A stretch of 64,000 bases of DNA from Sipunculus nudus (Eukaryota > Annelida > Sipuncula > Golfingiida > Sipunculidae), in assembly GCA_026874595.1 (NCBI GenBank), contig CM049318.1, positions 19,018,241 to 19,082,240 of the forward strand. The letters run 5' to 3'. Both the position numbers and the translations under genes were made by a program. Every line of letters starts with the position of its first letter. The stretch's first letter is position 1. Positions 13,345-25,263 of this stretch are shown in pieces. Below the pieces are notes generated by a model. That model saw nothing but the letters and a program-made list of their open reading frames with translations. It was not told where the DNA came from and made no database searches.

Positions 13345-13870
13345 GTTTTATACGTTCGTCATATGACGGGAGTATTATGGGATACCCACCGTCCGTCCGT
13401 CCGTCCGTTTACTTTGAGTGTCGCCACGATAATAACCAGTTTGGATGGATTTTCACAAAACTTACATTGACTACTTTCAAACAGATTATCTCGCCCGAGT
13501 CCGATTATGGGCAACATCCACGCATATTTAATAGGGTCACAGGTCACTTGGCTACTTCGTGGTGTCGCCGCGATAACTTATTTAAGAATATGAAGGATTT
13601 TGATTAAACTAATCAGAAATGTTAATCAATAAAATATCTCACGTGAGTTTGATTTCAAGCAAAATCCATTAATAATTAAATGAGGTCAGAGGTCACCGCA
13701 CCATGGACGCACCTTTGTGACCTACCGAAAATCCTATGGATTTTCATGAAACTCTTTATACATATTTACCAAGCGTTTCTAAAATGAATTACCTTTTCTT
13801 CAAAATTCACGCATATTTAATGAGATCAGTGATCACCAGATACACGATCGGCGTATTATGCTAGTCCTGC
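13345..13870 (+). repeat. Interspersed repeat, copy A (CCGTCC-start, GCGTATTATGC-end)
   Basis: The repeat begins around TTATACG/GACGGGAGTATTATGGGATAC, followed by (CCGT)n at 13389-13407, and ends near GGCGTATTATGCT (about 13850). Inside are repeated modules with GAGGTCAGAGGTCAC, CATGGATT and CGCATATTTAATG. The same order occurs inverted at 60.7-61.2 kb. No coding capacity is seen, so it is a non-autonomous element of unknown class. Confidence 0.75.
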
Positions 13871-15084
13871 CTGGGTTTTAGTGTTTTTATTTTTACTACT
13901 AAAATGCTTAAAATAAGACGTGATTCTATGTACTGATAGATGTAACTCAGTACTAGCTCTTATCACTAAAGCCCTGTTAAGTCCGTGTGGTGAATCCGTG
14001 ATATTTGCATATTAGGGCGTCACAAGGCTTCAGACGATTCCCTCGCTTTTGCATATCAGGCAGTTACGCCTCCTGTGAATGGCATCGTTACTACGGGGAC
14101 GCTTACAGTGGTCCCACTGGCAAAAGAAAGCTCAACCCGCTTGGTAACATTGGCACTGAAAGTATATACTCAAAGTCCATACATGGAAATTCGTACTCTC
14201 TGATATAAAACATTACGGGCCAAATGCAAGTGCATTGTAGACACTGACGCATCGATTTTATACTCTATGTTTGTTAGTGTTCAAGTTACACTTGAAAGTC
14301 TTGCCACTGCATTGTTAAGTTGCCAACACGCTGATCGCCGTGATCTTTTTAGCCAGGCGGTACATGGATTACAGTTTGACTGCGTCCGTCACGTGTGGAC
14401 CTGAATATCTCACGCTGAGTGGCTGAGCTAGAGATACATTTTTAAACCGGCTTGCTTTGAAAAGCGATGGAGTAATATGGTGACACCCTGGCTCACTGAG
14501 GCTGAGGGTTATAAATAGTGTTGAAAGTCTTGCCGTACTCAAAATAGCCGAGTACCTAAACATATTAAGACTGATTAAATAGGAATATAAAGAGCAAGCT
14601 GGAAGCCCACAATAGGTGGTTACTGAATTAACTATGTTGGTTTTGAAAAAGATTCTGGGAAAGACCCCTATAATTACTTCTTACGTCATTTGGAAAGACC
14701 TTAGTTCAGCGAGGCGTTAATGTGTGGCGCTGACTGTCCGACACGGCCCGAGTTTACCAGTCGATGAAATAAGAGGGTCAGAATATGGTAATTAGTTATA
14801 TAAGTTGCCGCTAGGTGGCAGTACCGACACTAAGTTCGATACAGTGAGGGAACGTTTGATTTCTCTGTCAGAGGCAACAATTAAGGGCCATAATTTCATA
14901 GACTGGGCCAGTCTAGTATTATGCACGTTTGCTGTGCTCTTGATTTTTCAAGGTAAGTTTGTTGCAAGTGATTTGAAAAGATGTAATGTGATATGGAAGA
15001 TATTGCTTTTTCTTTTTTTAGTGTTTGCCTCAAATGAAGATTCGCGAGATCTTGCAAAGTGCAAAACAATATTACGAAATATGC

Positions 15085-15430
15085 AACAGTCTATGAGACA
15101 ATCTGTGGAGTGTTTGTTGTCACCATCTGTGTAACAATCTGTGCAAAAGTCTATGTAACAATGTGTGCAACAATTTGTGTAACACTGTGTCACAATATGT
15201 GTAACAGTCTGGGTAACAGTCCGTGCAGCAATCTGTGTAAAATCTGTTCAACAATCTGTTTCACAGAGTGTTACACATATTTTTGCACAATCTGTGAAAT
15301 AGTCTGTGCAATAATGTGTATAACATTTTGTGTACAAGTATATGTAATAATATGTGTAACAGCCTGTACAATAATATTTGTAACAATCTGTAAAATCTGT
15401 GTAACTATTGATGCAACAGTGTGTTTGGCA
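15085..15430. repeat. Degenerate 12-base minisatellite (TGTGTAACAATC-like)
   Basis: Roughly 28 imperfect units of about 12 bases resemble TGTGTAACAATC. Because the unit is a multiple of three, it creates open frames on both strands, with a CYTD-like repeat on the minus strand. Those frames are probably not genes. A related array occurs at 62.7 kb. Confidence 0.85.
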
Positions 15431-17270
15431 TTTTTGCAATATCCGAAATTTTACTGTGATTATTTTAAGGTTAGAAGTAGAACTGTTAGGTGATTAATGT
15501 CTCTCTTCATTCAACACAACCATTTGGCAACATTTAGCTCCAAAATGTGCCCTTTTTAATGAAAGTCCTATCTGAGTAAACTATTTACAGTAGCGGCTAT
15601 TGTTTAGTGCAGAAAACCTTTTGAACCGATTTTAAAATGTATACTTCAGCCTGTATGTCAAAATTTTAACCAAATTAAGGAGCTTCAAGTCTCTTGAACA
15701 ATAGAGAAATCATTGTTCATGTACTATCATATTTCTTTGGGCACAAGAGATTGACGATATTTGAAGACAAAATTGCATTTGACGGTAATTCCCGCACCTA
15801 CCCAAACACCACATATGTATTGCATGTTGCTTCAATGGACACTGTGAAAAAAGCGTCATGTTCAGGACTGGTTTAAGGGTTTAGCAAGGGGTGAAGATAA
15901 AGCATGAACCCTCTACAGGCACAGCCGTGTGAAACTGAGCTCACCTGTACTAAGAACCCGAAAATTCCCTCCTTTTCAAGCGCCTTTCTTTTTCAAAAAA
16001 CCTTTCTAGTTTGCCATAAACATTGATTGTTTGTCACCCTAAACCCCTTACCCCCCCCCCCCCCTTTATACGCCCCTGCAAAACCCTCCGCATTCCGAGT
16101 TACCAGTGTGCGTGTGTGTCTGTTTTCCACTAGTTCTTAATCGTACCCCTCCCCCCTTTCTAGTGTTGTTGGCCTCTTTAAGAAAATAGTAAATCAGTAA
16201 ACCCCTCAATACACAAAATCCTGGACCGCCCAGGAAAAAAGTCTCTGTTAGTTAATATATCTGATGCTTTATTTTAGTTCCGAAACTCAACATGAACACG
16301 TGCATGTGTGTTATTGTTTCAATCGACTAATAAGTTTTTTCTTTAATGAAAGTAATTCTTTAATAAAAGTAAAGATTTCTGTACGAAATGAAACGATATA
16401 ATTCGTGAAAAGTTCACATTTGTTCCAGTAATGGCCTGCAGATGGTACTTTTGTCTACACAAAGCCATGTAATCCTACAAATCTGTTCTGATCATTCGCA
16501 TCTAGTAATGAATCCCATGCGTACCTTGGGTAGATTATAAATTATCAGACTTTTTTCGTTTTGGCAGAGGAATGAGTGCAAGTTCATGTATGTTATTAAT
16601 TTTCGGGGGGGGGGGGGGTCATTAAATCAAATCAGAGTTAATTCCAACAGACAACATCTCGTCAAGAGTCATAATACCTCGAGTTAACTTATTACAAGAT
16701 TCAATTAGTATACTTATCCAAATACCTAAACATTGAGGAAGCAATGTGGTGAAAAGAAGTAAAATACTGTAAATTATGTTCATCAATTTTATTGCTTATC
16801 CGTATCAGTGAGTTATTGGAATTGCTATAAAATTAATTAAATTTCTTCACCTGCTTTACATATTGAGAAGGTTAATACATAAATCCTACATTGCGCAGAA
16901 TCGTACTCACAAGATCACGAGTCTGCGGGTAAGGAATTGTGGGAAAAGTTATTCATTAACCATAAATTATGAAAATCTCCTGATGTGGCAGGTCATTGAC
17001 TCGGGGGCAACCAGCCCCCCCCCCCCCCCCGTCAACTGTAATATCTCTCATTTTATCTTTTTTTTTACCAGTTGTTAGTAATTATTTTTTATGTCTGTTT
17101 TTATTCCCCAGCAATTAAAGAGATGGAGTCTTTCCATTATTACACTCTGTTTGGTAATTAAACCGAGGACCCCCTCCCCAACCTAAAAAAAGACCCATTC
17201 GAATGTCGGATGAACAGCCTTCCGGCTTGCCTTCAGAGCCCAGCTTGGGTTTTGGTCGACCTTCGAAAAA

Positions 17271-17274
<4 letters not shown>

Positions 17275-17324
<50 letters not shown>
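17275..17324. repeat. (TA)n microsatellite
   Basis: About 50 bases of TA followed by a poly-T tract. Confidence 0.97.
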
Positions 17325-17332
<8 letters not shown>

Positions 17333-18038
17333 TTTCTCGAATTTCTAGATCCGCCACCTATGACATGTTTTAATGGCTTAGCTACGGGAATAAAGAGAAA
17401 TGAGTTTTAAAGTGTTTGTGCTTCTCATTAATGTGTTAAGGTATTACGTCAGCCGTTCTGATGTCAAGCAACCTAACCAGAGCGTCACAGTTGTTGTGCT
17501 GTGTATGTGTCTACTAATTACTTCTCACAATCATAGCTTTCACTGATGTACAACGACCATGATGTAGCCGTAGCTACTTCCCTATTTGATTAGTATAAAT
17601 TCATATCTGAAACATCAAGCTGGCTCAGTATACCTGAAACACCGAAGAAGAAATCAGTCGATTTGAATACAGATACGGTGTGGCGTGTATAGTGGGCAAG
17701 AAGGTACCACTTGTTCATGATCTCTGAGGTAAAGGTAAGTGAAAAGTACATACGTAAATGACACTCACTGTCCCAGGCTTCACTTGAAATGTTACCTGAT
17801 GAGTTTTCTATATTGAGGATTTTTTGTCCTTATCACCTCCGCAAAAAAAGTTTGGGAGGTAACGTGATAACCACTGTGGCTTTGGCTGTCTTTCTGTCAT
17901 TATATTGTTTAATTCAGTGTCATAAACTATGCACAAGATATCACCAAAAGAATTTTCAAATAATCGAGGAGTTAACCAGGGGTGGGATTGTTTCAGATGC
18001 GTAGGCTTTTGAATAAACCCATCAATATTAAAATATCC

Positions 18039-18042
<4 letters not shown>

Positions 18043-18092
<50 letters not shown>
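18043..18092. repeat. (TA)n microsatellite
   Basis: Fifty bases of alternating AT. Confidence 0.97.
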
Positions 18093-18094
<2 letters not shown>

Positions 18095-18271
18095 TAAATA
18101 AAATACTATAATGTAATGTACGGTATCCTTCCATTGTATATTTTTACCAATATTTAAGATTAACAACGTGTCATTTTATTACCCCGTTATCGTATTAATG
18201 CACATTATTACCTGTGAATTTACAATCCCTTTTGCACGCACCTATTTTACATAAAGGTTACATTTTTTTGC

Positions 18272-18380
18272 AAGTAGGTAGATTTAGGTAGGATAGGGTT
18301 AGGTAGGGTAGGTAGGTAGGTACATAGACAGACAGACAGGCAGATATATTAGATATATAGATAGAGACTGATAGAGAAAG
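18272..18380. repeat. Compound GGTA/GACA/GATA microsatellite
   Basis: GGTAG-type repeats give way to GACAGACAGACA and then to GATAGA-like units, the usual pattern of an evolving compound tetranucleotide array. Confidence 0.85.
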
Positions 18381-19646
18381 ATAGACCTGCCTCCATTGTT
18401 GGACTGACTATATAAACACATGTTTTGGCACAGGGCCAGTCCAAGCCCGAAAAGCCAACCTCTATATAATGCCCTGTGATCAATGTATGGTCGTTTATTT
18501 ACTGTGGACCCTGGAAACAAAAACTTTAGTGCGGACGGGGTCTATTTATTTTTAACCGGTCGAGCCGCAGTTAGTAATTTTTTTCCAGCTTGTCTAGAAA
18601 ATATAAATTTTCCATCAAATCTTTAAAAAAACTGAAATGTTCAACAAAATATTTCAGCCCGTGTTTCAATTATTTAATTATTCTTCTTCTTTTATGGAAC
18701 TCTATTGAATAAGGATGATGATAACCATACGATAAGAAAAACATATTAAGTCTTCTGGATTGCAGGTCTTGTATGCACAGGGTTATGAATATTCCAGAAG
18801 TTATAACCCGTCGTTTAGACGTTAGAGGGAAGCTCTGAGGTTCTTTAACGAGATTACACCATAATGCCTTTGAGACACCGGCTTGGTTCGACACCTTAAC
18901 CACTAAGTCAATGGAGGTTTTCCATAATGTTCCCTATCTTTGCTTCACCTTTGTGTTTTTTCCTACCTCATTCCATTTAAATCCTCCTTGATGTCAAACT
19001 TCCTTTCTCTACTTCCTCTCATTTCTCCAGACTTTCTCTTACTCCTCTCATTTCTCTAAAGTCCATTCCTTCCTCTCATTTCTTCCTTAGTCTTCCTTTT
19101 GGTCTCCTTTACCACTGTTTGTGTCTTTTATTCTCTCCTTGCATTCATCTTTAAGAAATATACATTATATGAAACTGCTTGCATATGTCAAAACGCACGC
19201 TTGTACTAGTACTGGAGTTTTCGGACTCGACTGCTTTTTTTTTTAAGAGGAACAAATTTACTTTTTTTCTCTCTCACTTGATAGAAGAATAAAACGCATA
19301 ATTGTTAACATAGTGATTCCGAGATAATTCTAGCTTTAGTTTACAATTATTTCTTTTTTCCTAAATATTCTCCCCATTATATATCCCATATTTCGAAAAT
19401 ATTGGACATGGAATGTTTGATGTGCCTCTTAGATGCCTTGTGTATGTTAGCCTGTATTATATAGTAAGTTCGCAAATTAGATTTATTTAAATCCAATTTA
19501 AATTATGAATATTTCTATCATGATATTCTCGGAAGGTGAGGGGCCGTGTTTTTTTTATTCCGTGCTCTTGTTTTTCTCAGCAATAAAAGCTAATGCTATT
19601 GGCCAAGACCTGTACCTTTCCTTTGTAGAACCTCTAATAATTCAAG

Positions 19647-19713
19647 ATGGGGCAAATATGTAACCGATTGTTCAGGAACAGTGAAGAAGACCGACAACAA
19701 TTCGCCGCGGGCG
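19647..19713 (+). CDS. Candidate first exon, N-myristoylation-type start MGQIC
   Basis: ATG at 19647 opens a 22-codon segment reading MGQICNRLFRNSEEDRQQ and FAAG, then a strong donor (G|GTAAGA) at 19713/19714, phase 1. Gly2 with Cys5 is the arrangement seen in N-myristoylated/S-palmitoylated proteins, so membrane attachment is a reasonable inference. The next candidate exon at 20602 accepts phase 1. The family is not recognised. A stop-free 22-codon run alone is weak; the support is start, donor and matching phase together. Confidence 0.4.
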
Positions 19714-20601
19714 GTAAGACACTTGTTAAAACTATATAATGAAACCCAGCTACCTACATCACAACAAAGTGTCGTTGTGGCACGGCGTGTCATATTGGAC
19801 ATTCACTAGTTCGTGACACATGGCCTTTGGATGATCATGAAAGAAGGTCGTGACATGCTGAAGGCTTGTTTGCAAGCTGGTCGTAAAGGATAGTTCAGGT
19901 TATGATGGTCCTGGATATTACAGAATGGCTTATTAAATGTTTCTTTGTACATTGTCTACAATTTTAATGGCATTTATTAATGATAGCATCAACAGATCCT
20001 TTAAACCGTTGTTAAAAGTGGGACCCCCCTGGTGGCCACCTTATTTCAAAATAGTTGTTATCACCCATCAAAAACGTATTATCGCGGCGAGAACGTTAAA
20101 CAAACATGGTAGACCAGAAAGTAAGCTTATATTTCTTGAAAACAAATTATAAATATGATAATAAAATATAAAATAAGTATGTTTTTTAAGGCTAGCAAAT
20201 CTTGCGTATACATGGAATGAGTACAGGTAAATGCATTCTTTATAAATAGGGCTTCCTTTTGATTTCTAAAGTTTCTTTCTTGAATACGTCTTCCATTTTT
20301 ATTGTTCTTGTTGGTAAGGTTTGGTTTGCCACCATGCACTGCCTCGATAAAAGGTTTTGTTTGACGTGTTACTGAAGGATATGTTGTTGCTACAACCGAG
20401 ATCGATGCATGTTCAAAGATACATGAAGTGCAAGTGGTTGGAGGATATGTTTTGGTTTCTGTTATTTCCATGACAAAGCATCCTTTGTGTATATTAAAAA
20501 CAATCTCTGATGTTTATACATAAAAGTACTATATCAGTTGATTTGTCCAAATCTTTCAAGGAAATAATGCAATAATAATATTTATGAATATCTTGATATA
20601 G

Positions 20602-20702
20602 GTCCAGAAGATGCAGGTGAATTGGCATTGCAGCCAGATATGCAGGAGGACCTCCATATCCTAAGCACTGGATTAGATGCTGCCCCACAACAACATAAAG
20701 AG
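20602..20702 (+). CDS. Candidate internal exon, unrecognised gene
   Basis: An acceptor (TATAG|GT) is followed by an open 33-codon stretch with acidic/amphipathic composition (PEDAGELALQPDMQED, LHILSTGLDAAPQQHKE) and a donor (AAAGAG|GTAACA). Incoming phase 1 matches the MGQIC exon; outgoing phase is 0. No domain recognised. It is more GC-rich than its surroundings, as exons here usually are. Confidence 0.4.
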
Positions 20703-21179
20703 GTAACATTGAAATCTGTACTCTACAAACGTGACATTAAATCATGATCATGTTAATATTTATAAATTCGTACCACTTTTTAAGATTTATTTTGAATCTT
20801 TAATGCTTTGCAAAATGACAGGGACAACATTAAATCTACGAAAGTATGAAGAAAAGAAAACAAAAACGCAATCAATAGCAGAATGTGAATATATTATTTT
20901 TACAATCATTAAAAGTATTATTTTATATTTTGAAATAATATTTATTTCGTACATTAACATGTACAGACATAAAAAATGTGCAATAAAGTGACCAAGATGA
21001 CAGGTCTTCTATTACAGCTGTTATCATAGCATAGTCTAGTGTTTGTATCAAGCCGTCGCGCACAGAAATGGCTTCATGGACGGCGTCAAAGGTGCACATC
21101 TGCGTTGATGTCAGTATATATTTTATATTTCTGTTTTCTGTGCTACAGACGTTACATTTCCTAACCTTTTACTTTTCTA

Positions 21180-22670
21180 TTAGATATGCACAATTTTAAC
21201 CAATACAAACCTGACAGTGCACGAGTAGATGAAAACTTTAAAAAACTGTTATTAGAATTCAACATGTTTCTTAGCATATTATTCAGGCGATTCTCTAAAT
21301 GACTTCTTACTGATACCATACACCACAGAGTAGTCCTGGCAAGCTGCCATATCCTCCTCAGTCCTTTATTGTAAGCTACAGCAATTTGGTCAGTGATAGA
21401 GTAAGCATAAAATAACCTTTATAAGATTTCACTTGGGGAGTTTTCCCAAATTTGGGCATAAGCCGTTTACTCTTCTAAAGAAATCACAACATTTATTTTC
21501 ATTATCATGCTTGTCGTCCATCTCGCCACTGATTAGTATCCCCGCTTCACTGCTTTCATGGAGCTTAGATTTAAATTTCATACAAACAGTTTTTGCAGCA
21601 TTTTATTTGACGCCATATTCTTTGGCCAAAAAAAATGACACGTCTAGCATACGCTGTAGACCTTTAACCAAAGGGCTCAATAATGTGAGATTGTCCGTAT
21701 AGGCCAGACATCCAAAGAATAAGTGTCCAGTATGACACATTGTTCCATCTTTTTTGGAGTTCATTGACAAGAACATCAAGATACATATTAAATAAATGTG
21801 GGCTAACTGCTACTGCCTCATTCCGTTTGTTGCTAAAAAAAACTGTCCGTATAACAATTTATCCATTTCACTATTATGCACTGTTTGGTATACATTTCAT
21901 TCAAATTTCGAATGACATAAGGAGGTTATTTCTTTCAGTATAATTTGAACAGTTTACCATATTGTAATCGAACAAAAGCCTTTGTGGTATCCGTCATACA
22001 ACAATAAACATTGCTACCCCTACAGTTGTAATATATAGCCACTTCCTTCAAAACAGTTGCACACATAGTTGTTGGATGCCCTGCTTTAGAGGCGAACTGC
22101 AGATCACTCGTTTTCATATTGTCATGAAAACTATTTTAAATTATCATTTCAAACAATTTTGTTATTGCACTAAACAGAGATATACCTCTATAATTGTTAC
22201 TAGAACATTGAATACCATCTTTAATTTTTTGAATCGGCACAATAGTAGACCGTACCATATTGCCTGGCATATGACCATGCGTAAGCATTCCTAAAAATAT
22301 AACGATAACATAACTGCGCGATTGGGGGGGGGGGTTGTTTGATGTTATCGGTGTCCATGCCAATATTGACATCCGATTTGCCATGTTTCAGCGTGTCATT
22401 GTCAATGTCAATGTACAATTGTCGCCGTCATGATAGCGGACGAATCGGATAAACAAAACGTAATTCTTCACTTGATTTACATTTCAATAGCATCTAGTTC
22501 AGATTTATCTGTGCGGTTACAGTTATTAATTGTCTCAAACTTATTTTTTAACACATTTGCAATGTCGAAGGCCGTGTTTGTTTTGTCCATCACAGGTGCC
22601 CCTACTCGAGCTCCTAGTTTCTGTCTATTTACCTCTGTCCATTTATATCACCATATACAATTATCATATA
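21180..22670 (-). mobile_element. Second LINE fragment (reverse transcriptase), degenerate
   Basis: On the minus strand from about 22670 down: an acidic pre-RT linker (IANVLKNKFETINN), the fingers block HGHMPGNMVRSTIVPIQK followed by NNYRGISLFSAITKLFE (22330-22140), then TSDLQFASKAGHPTTMCA and palm motif A region VYCCMTDTTKAFVRLQYGKL (22117-21940). The catalytic YADD region is decayed to AYTDN followed by LTLLSPLVKGLQRMLD (about 21710-21640). A C-terminal stretch LRRIWQLARTT is near 21350. There is at least one in-frame stop and several frameshifts. It belongs to a different family from the element at 6-9.8 kb (NYRGIS versus Y.GITL). It lies antisense within the candidate gene at 19.6-24.8 kb. 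Confidence 0.85.
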
Positions 22671-23270
22671 ATTATTAGTAGTAGTAGTAATACACACTGA
22701 GAAACTTTTGTAATAAAACGGCCCATTAGCCTGGGGAGAAGTGGTTTTAATTCACAGGCGGTGGTCTTAACTCTAATTAAACGAGTCAGTCACAAACTAT
22801 GTGAATGTTTCGGTGCACTCAAGGGGTATTTATGGACAGGTTGTCTTATAAGTCAGGAGGTATTTCAAACAGGCTCCACTGTATATATACAATACCTTTC
22901 TAATTAGCAGTTCGGCCAACACCAACTCTATTAAACCCTTAAATTCTTATTTCAGCAGTGTGGACTTTGATCCCGGTTATCGATTTTAAAGTGTAAAACG
23001 TCTACTTCAGAAAACATTCTTTGTAGGACAGAGGAAATATTTATGGAAACAGCCTTCGAGAGTTAAAGAAAAAAACAGATATTCATTCACGTAAGTGAAC
23101 TTGTTATCAATATTCAGGACAATCTAGCAATCTACAGTACAGAATATTATTTATGTTTGTAAAATTAAGATATTTAAGTGAATCCAAACCTTCCTTATTT
23201 ACATTAATTTCCGGGGGAAAATCTTATTTTTATATAACACTAATTGGTCGATATCTATCCCTTTATGTAG

Positions 23271-23499
23271 AAGACAAGCCTGTCAGCCGACCCATAGACC
23301 ACTGTCATCTCCAGCGCCTCCTCGCAGAAAACCTTTGCAGCAAGTGTTACAAATTTGACATGTGGGACTGGGAGCGTACTAACAACGTCCTCATGGACAA
23401 GTGTTTCATGGACGTGGCCTTAGAACAGAAAGACAACGGCACAAAGGAGAGAGAAAATCAATCATTTGGCGGGTTTTCGGTGATATTCTCGAAGGTACT
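23271..23499 (+). CDS. Candidate exon, Cys/Trp-rich, unrecognised
   Basis: After TTTATGTAG|AA the frame reads DKPVSRPIDHCHLQRLLAEN, LCSKCYKFDMWDWERTNNV, then MDKCFMDVALEQ, with GC-rich coding-like codons. It runs to a possible donor (TCGAAG|GTACTT) at 23499; other donors inside are possible. Incoming phase is 1. I cannot name the domain. It may belong with the exons at 20.6 and 24.07 kb, but the phases do not join directly, so at least one exon or boundary is missing. Confidence 0.35.
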
Positions 23500-23509
23500 T
23501 TGAATGTAT

Positions 23510-23510
23510 T

Positions 23511-23561
<51 letters not shown>
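23510..23561. repeat. (TA)n(GA)n compound microsatellite
   Basis: TA alternation runs directly into about 33 bases of GA. Confidence 0.97.
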
Positions 23562-23564
<3 letters not shown>

Positions 23565-24067
23565 CACATACATTGAACTCGAGGGATGAAGAACGCAGAT
23601 TTTAAAATAAAAAAGTTTAGAACAAAAAAATATTAGTCTCTTGATCACTGCTCATTCATTTTTTAAAGTGGACCAGGTCCTTAGTAATGCTGTTACTTTG
23701 TGTTCTTGTCTCAATTCCTTGGAATTTGAATTTTTTTTTAAATTGAGAGCATTTTTTGTTGATAATATACCCCATTTAATGAAATGAAGCAAAAGTTTGT
23801 TTTCCTGGCAAGCTTGCAAAATTCCACGTAATGTCTCCCGACCGGTGAATTTTTTGAAAAAATCGCTCAATCCCACCTTATTTTTATGTATCAGAATCCA
23901 CGGGAAAATATGTTTCAGATGTGGCCTTACTGAATGTCTGATTTGTATCTTATCTTTCATTGTATTCCAGAAGCAGCAGCTGATGGATTTCCTGTGTACT
24001 GTGTTTATGCAATCATAAGAATTAACAAACACTTTCAGTACATCCCATAGTGTCCGTAATGTTGTAG

Positions 24068-24224
24068 GTCTCCATGGGATCTTGTGATCCTCAATGAACT
24101 ACACAGATTCCCAGCTCTTAACCATCTTGGAATACGAGAGACTGTTGATGATGTGTTGACACTGTTGGATAATCCTAACAAGCTGGCTGCTCTGACGACT
24201 CTTGATTTGACAGGGCACGATGGG
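24068..24224 (+). CDS. Candidate exon with leucine-rich-repeat-like sequence
   Basis: Following GTTGTAG, an open 52-codon segment reads SPWDLVILNELHRFPALNHL, then IRETVDDVLTLLD, then LAALTTLDLTGHDG. The spacing of Leu/Asn residues is LRR-like and somewhat reminiscent of zyg-11/zer-1 substrate-recognition subunits; that comparison is from memory and weak. Incoming phase 2. The donor GGG|GTACAA at 24224 leaves phase 0, which matches the terminal exon at 24667. Confidence 0.4.
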
Positions 24225-24666
24225 GTACAAGGGAGCTGAGACAGATGGTACAAGAAACAATAGCATCAAAATATCCAGACCTAAATATATTCGTGTAAAG
24301 CCTGAAACCCATGTAAATATGCGTATTATTCGTGAAACCGCTGGTAGGTATTGGTAAATATGTAAAAATAAAATGGTATATGCGTTTAGTATGTGCCCAT
24401 ACAAAACAGTCGCCAGAGGAGCGATTTTTACCTAAAAGGTATCAGTCAACTTATGGCTTTGCAAAATGCAGTCGATCCCCTGTATTTCTTTATATTTCTA
24501 TCTATATGCTCTCTATACTAAAGCAGACATACGCCAAATCATGCATTTATGGACATATGGTATTGAAGCAATATTTCGGCACGAATACGCGCACATGGGT
24601 TTTAAGAATAACGGGTCATTCCTCTCCGGCAGTAGGTCGCGGTTCATGGGTCACCGTTGTTTGCAG

Positions 24667-24765
24667 AGGTCAGCTTCACTGATGCAGTTGGAGCGAGCTA
24701 AGGCTTGCTCATTATCGCAGATGTTTAACATAGCATTCATGACAAACGGTCACCTCCAAATCTGA
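24667..24765 (+). CDS. Candidate terminal exon of the unrecognised gene
   Basis: An acceptor (GTTTGCAG|AGG) in phase 0 starts 32 codons (SASLMQLERAKACSLSQ, MFNIAFMTNGHLQI) ending in TGA at 24763-24765. AATAAA follows at 24841-24846, a sensible distance for a last exon. The phase matches the LRR-like exon upstream. Confidence 0.4.
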   Translation, partial: RSASLMQLERAKACSLSQMFNIAFMTNGHLQI

Positions 24766-24840
24766 ATGAGTTGTTCCGTTCGTGCTATTTAACCCTCTAA
24801 ATACCTTCATCAATATATGCTCGCATCTGTTTGAGTAAAG

Positions 24841-24846
24841 AATAAA
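24841..24846 (+). promoter_or_regulatory. Poly(A) signal AATAAA
   Basis: Canonical hexamer 76 bases after the candidate stop at 24765, just before the MITE-like element. Confidence 0.45.
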
Positions 24847-24868
24847 AGACCAATATACAATTAAACTA

Positions 24869-25263
24869 AATACTGTGGTTGTCTTTTTGTTTGCGAGGGT
24901 TTCAAATTCGCGATGATCGCGAAAGGGAAATAATCGTGAAAATGAAACCTTCGTGAATAAGAGGCCCCATAAAATAATGATTAATCTTGTGTATTACCTT
25001 TAATCTAAGTTAGATTTTATTATAATCAGATCCATCATATTATCTGCCACCAATGAACAATGATCTCTACACGTTTGATATTCATTTGGGTCCCCTTCAA
25101 TAGTACGATTCTGCGCACATTTGTTTAACTAAATCATAAAATGGTGGATATATTCTGTGAAGGTTATTGTATGGTGGGATCGCGAAAATTTAACCCTCGA
25201 AAAACAGTGAAAAGGTGAAAATCGCGTAATGTTAACCTCGCAAATATGAAGCCAGCCACAGTA
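24869..25263. mobile_element. MITE-like element, TA-flanked, with CTGTGG...CCACAG inverted ends
   Basis: The left end TA-CTGTGGTTG and the right end CAGCCACAG-TA are inverted, with imperfect similarity continuing inward (TTTGCGAGGGTTTCAAA against TTTGCGAGGTTAACAT on the opposite strand). TA on each side fits a Tc1/mariner-type target site. The interior is rich in TCGCGAAAA motifs and has no coding capacity. A fragment with the same end lies at 56.72-56.78 kb. Confidence 0.7.

Larger units (their letters stand above)
13870..19640. other. Non-coding stretch with simple repeats
   Basis: Apart from the listed minisatellite and microsatellites I recognise no gene. Open frames here are short and lack motifs. 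Pyrimidine-rich TTCC/TCTC tracts occur at 18950-19140. Confidence 0.55.

Noticed and set aside
15059-15493. 144-codon Cys-rich open frame (and its antisense CYTD repeat frame)
   Set aside because: Both arise from the 12-base minisatellite, whose period is a multiple of three, so open frames are expected without selection.
20127-20471. 114-codon minus-strand open frame with TYPP/TYPS repeats
   Set aside because: Thr/Pro-rich with no domain and no splice context. It lies in the intron between two better-supported plus-strand exon candidates.
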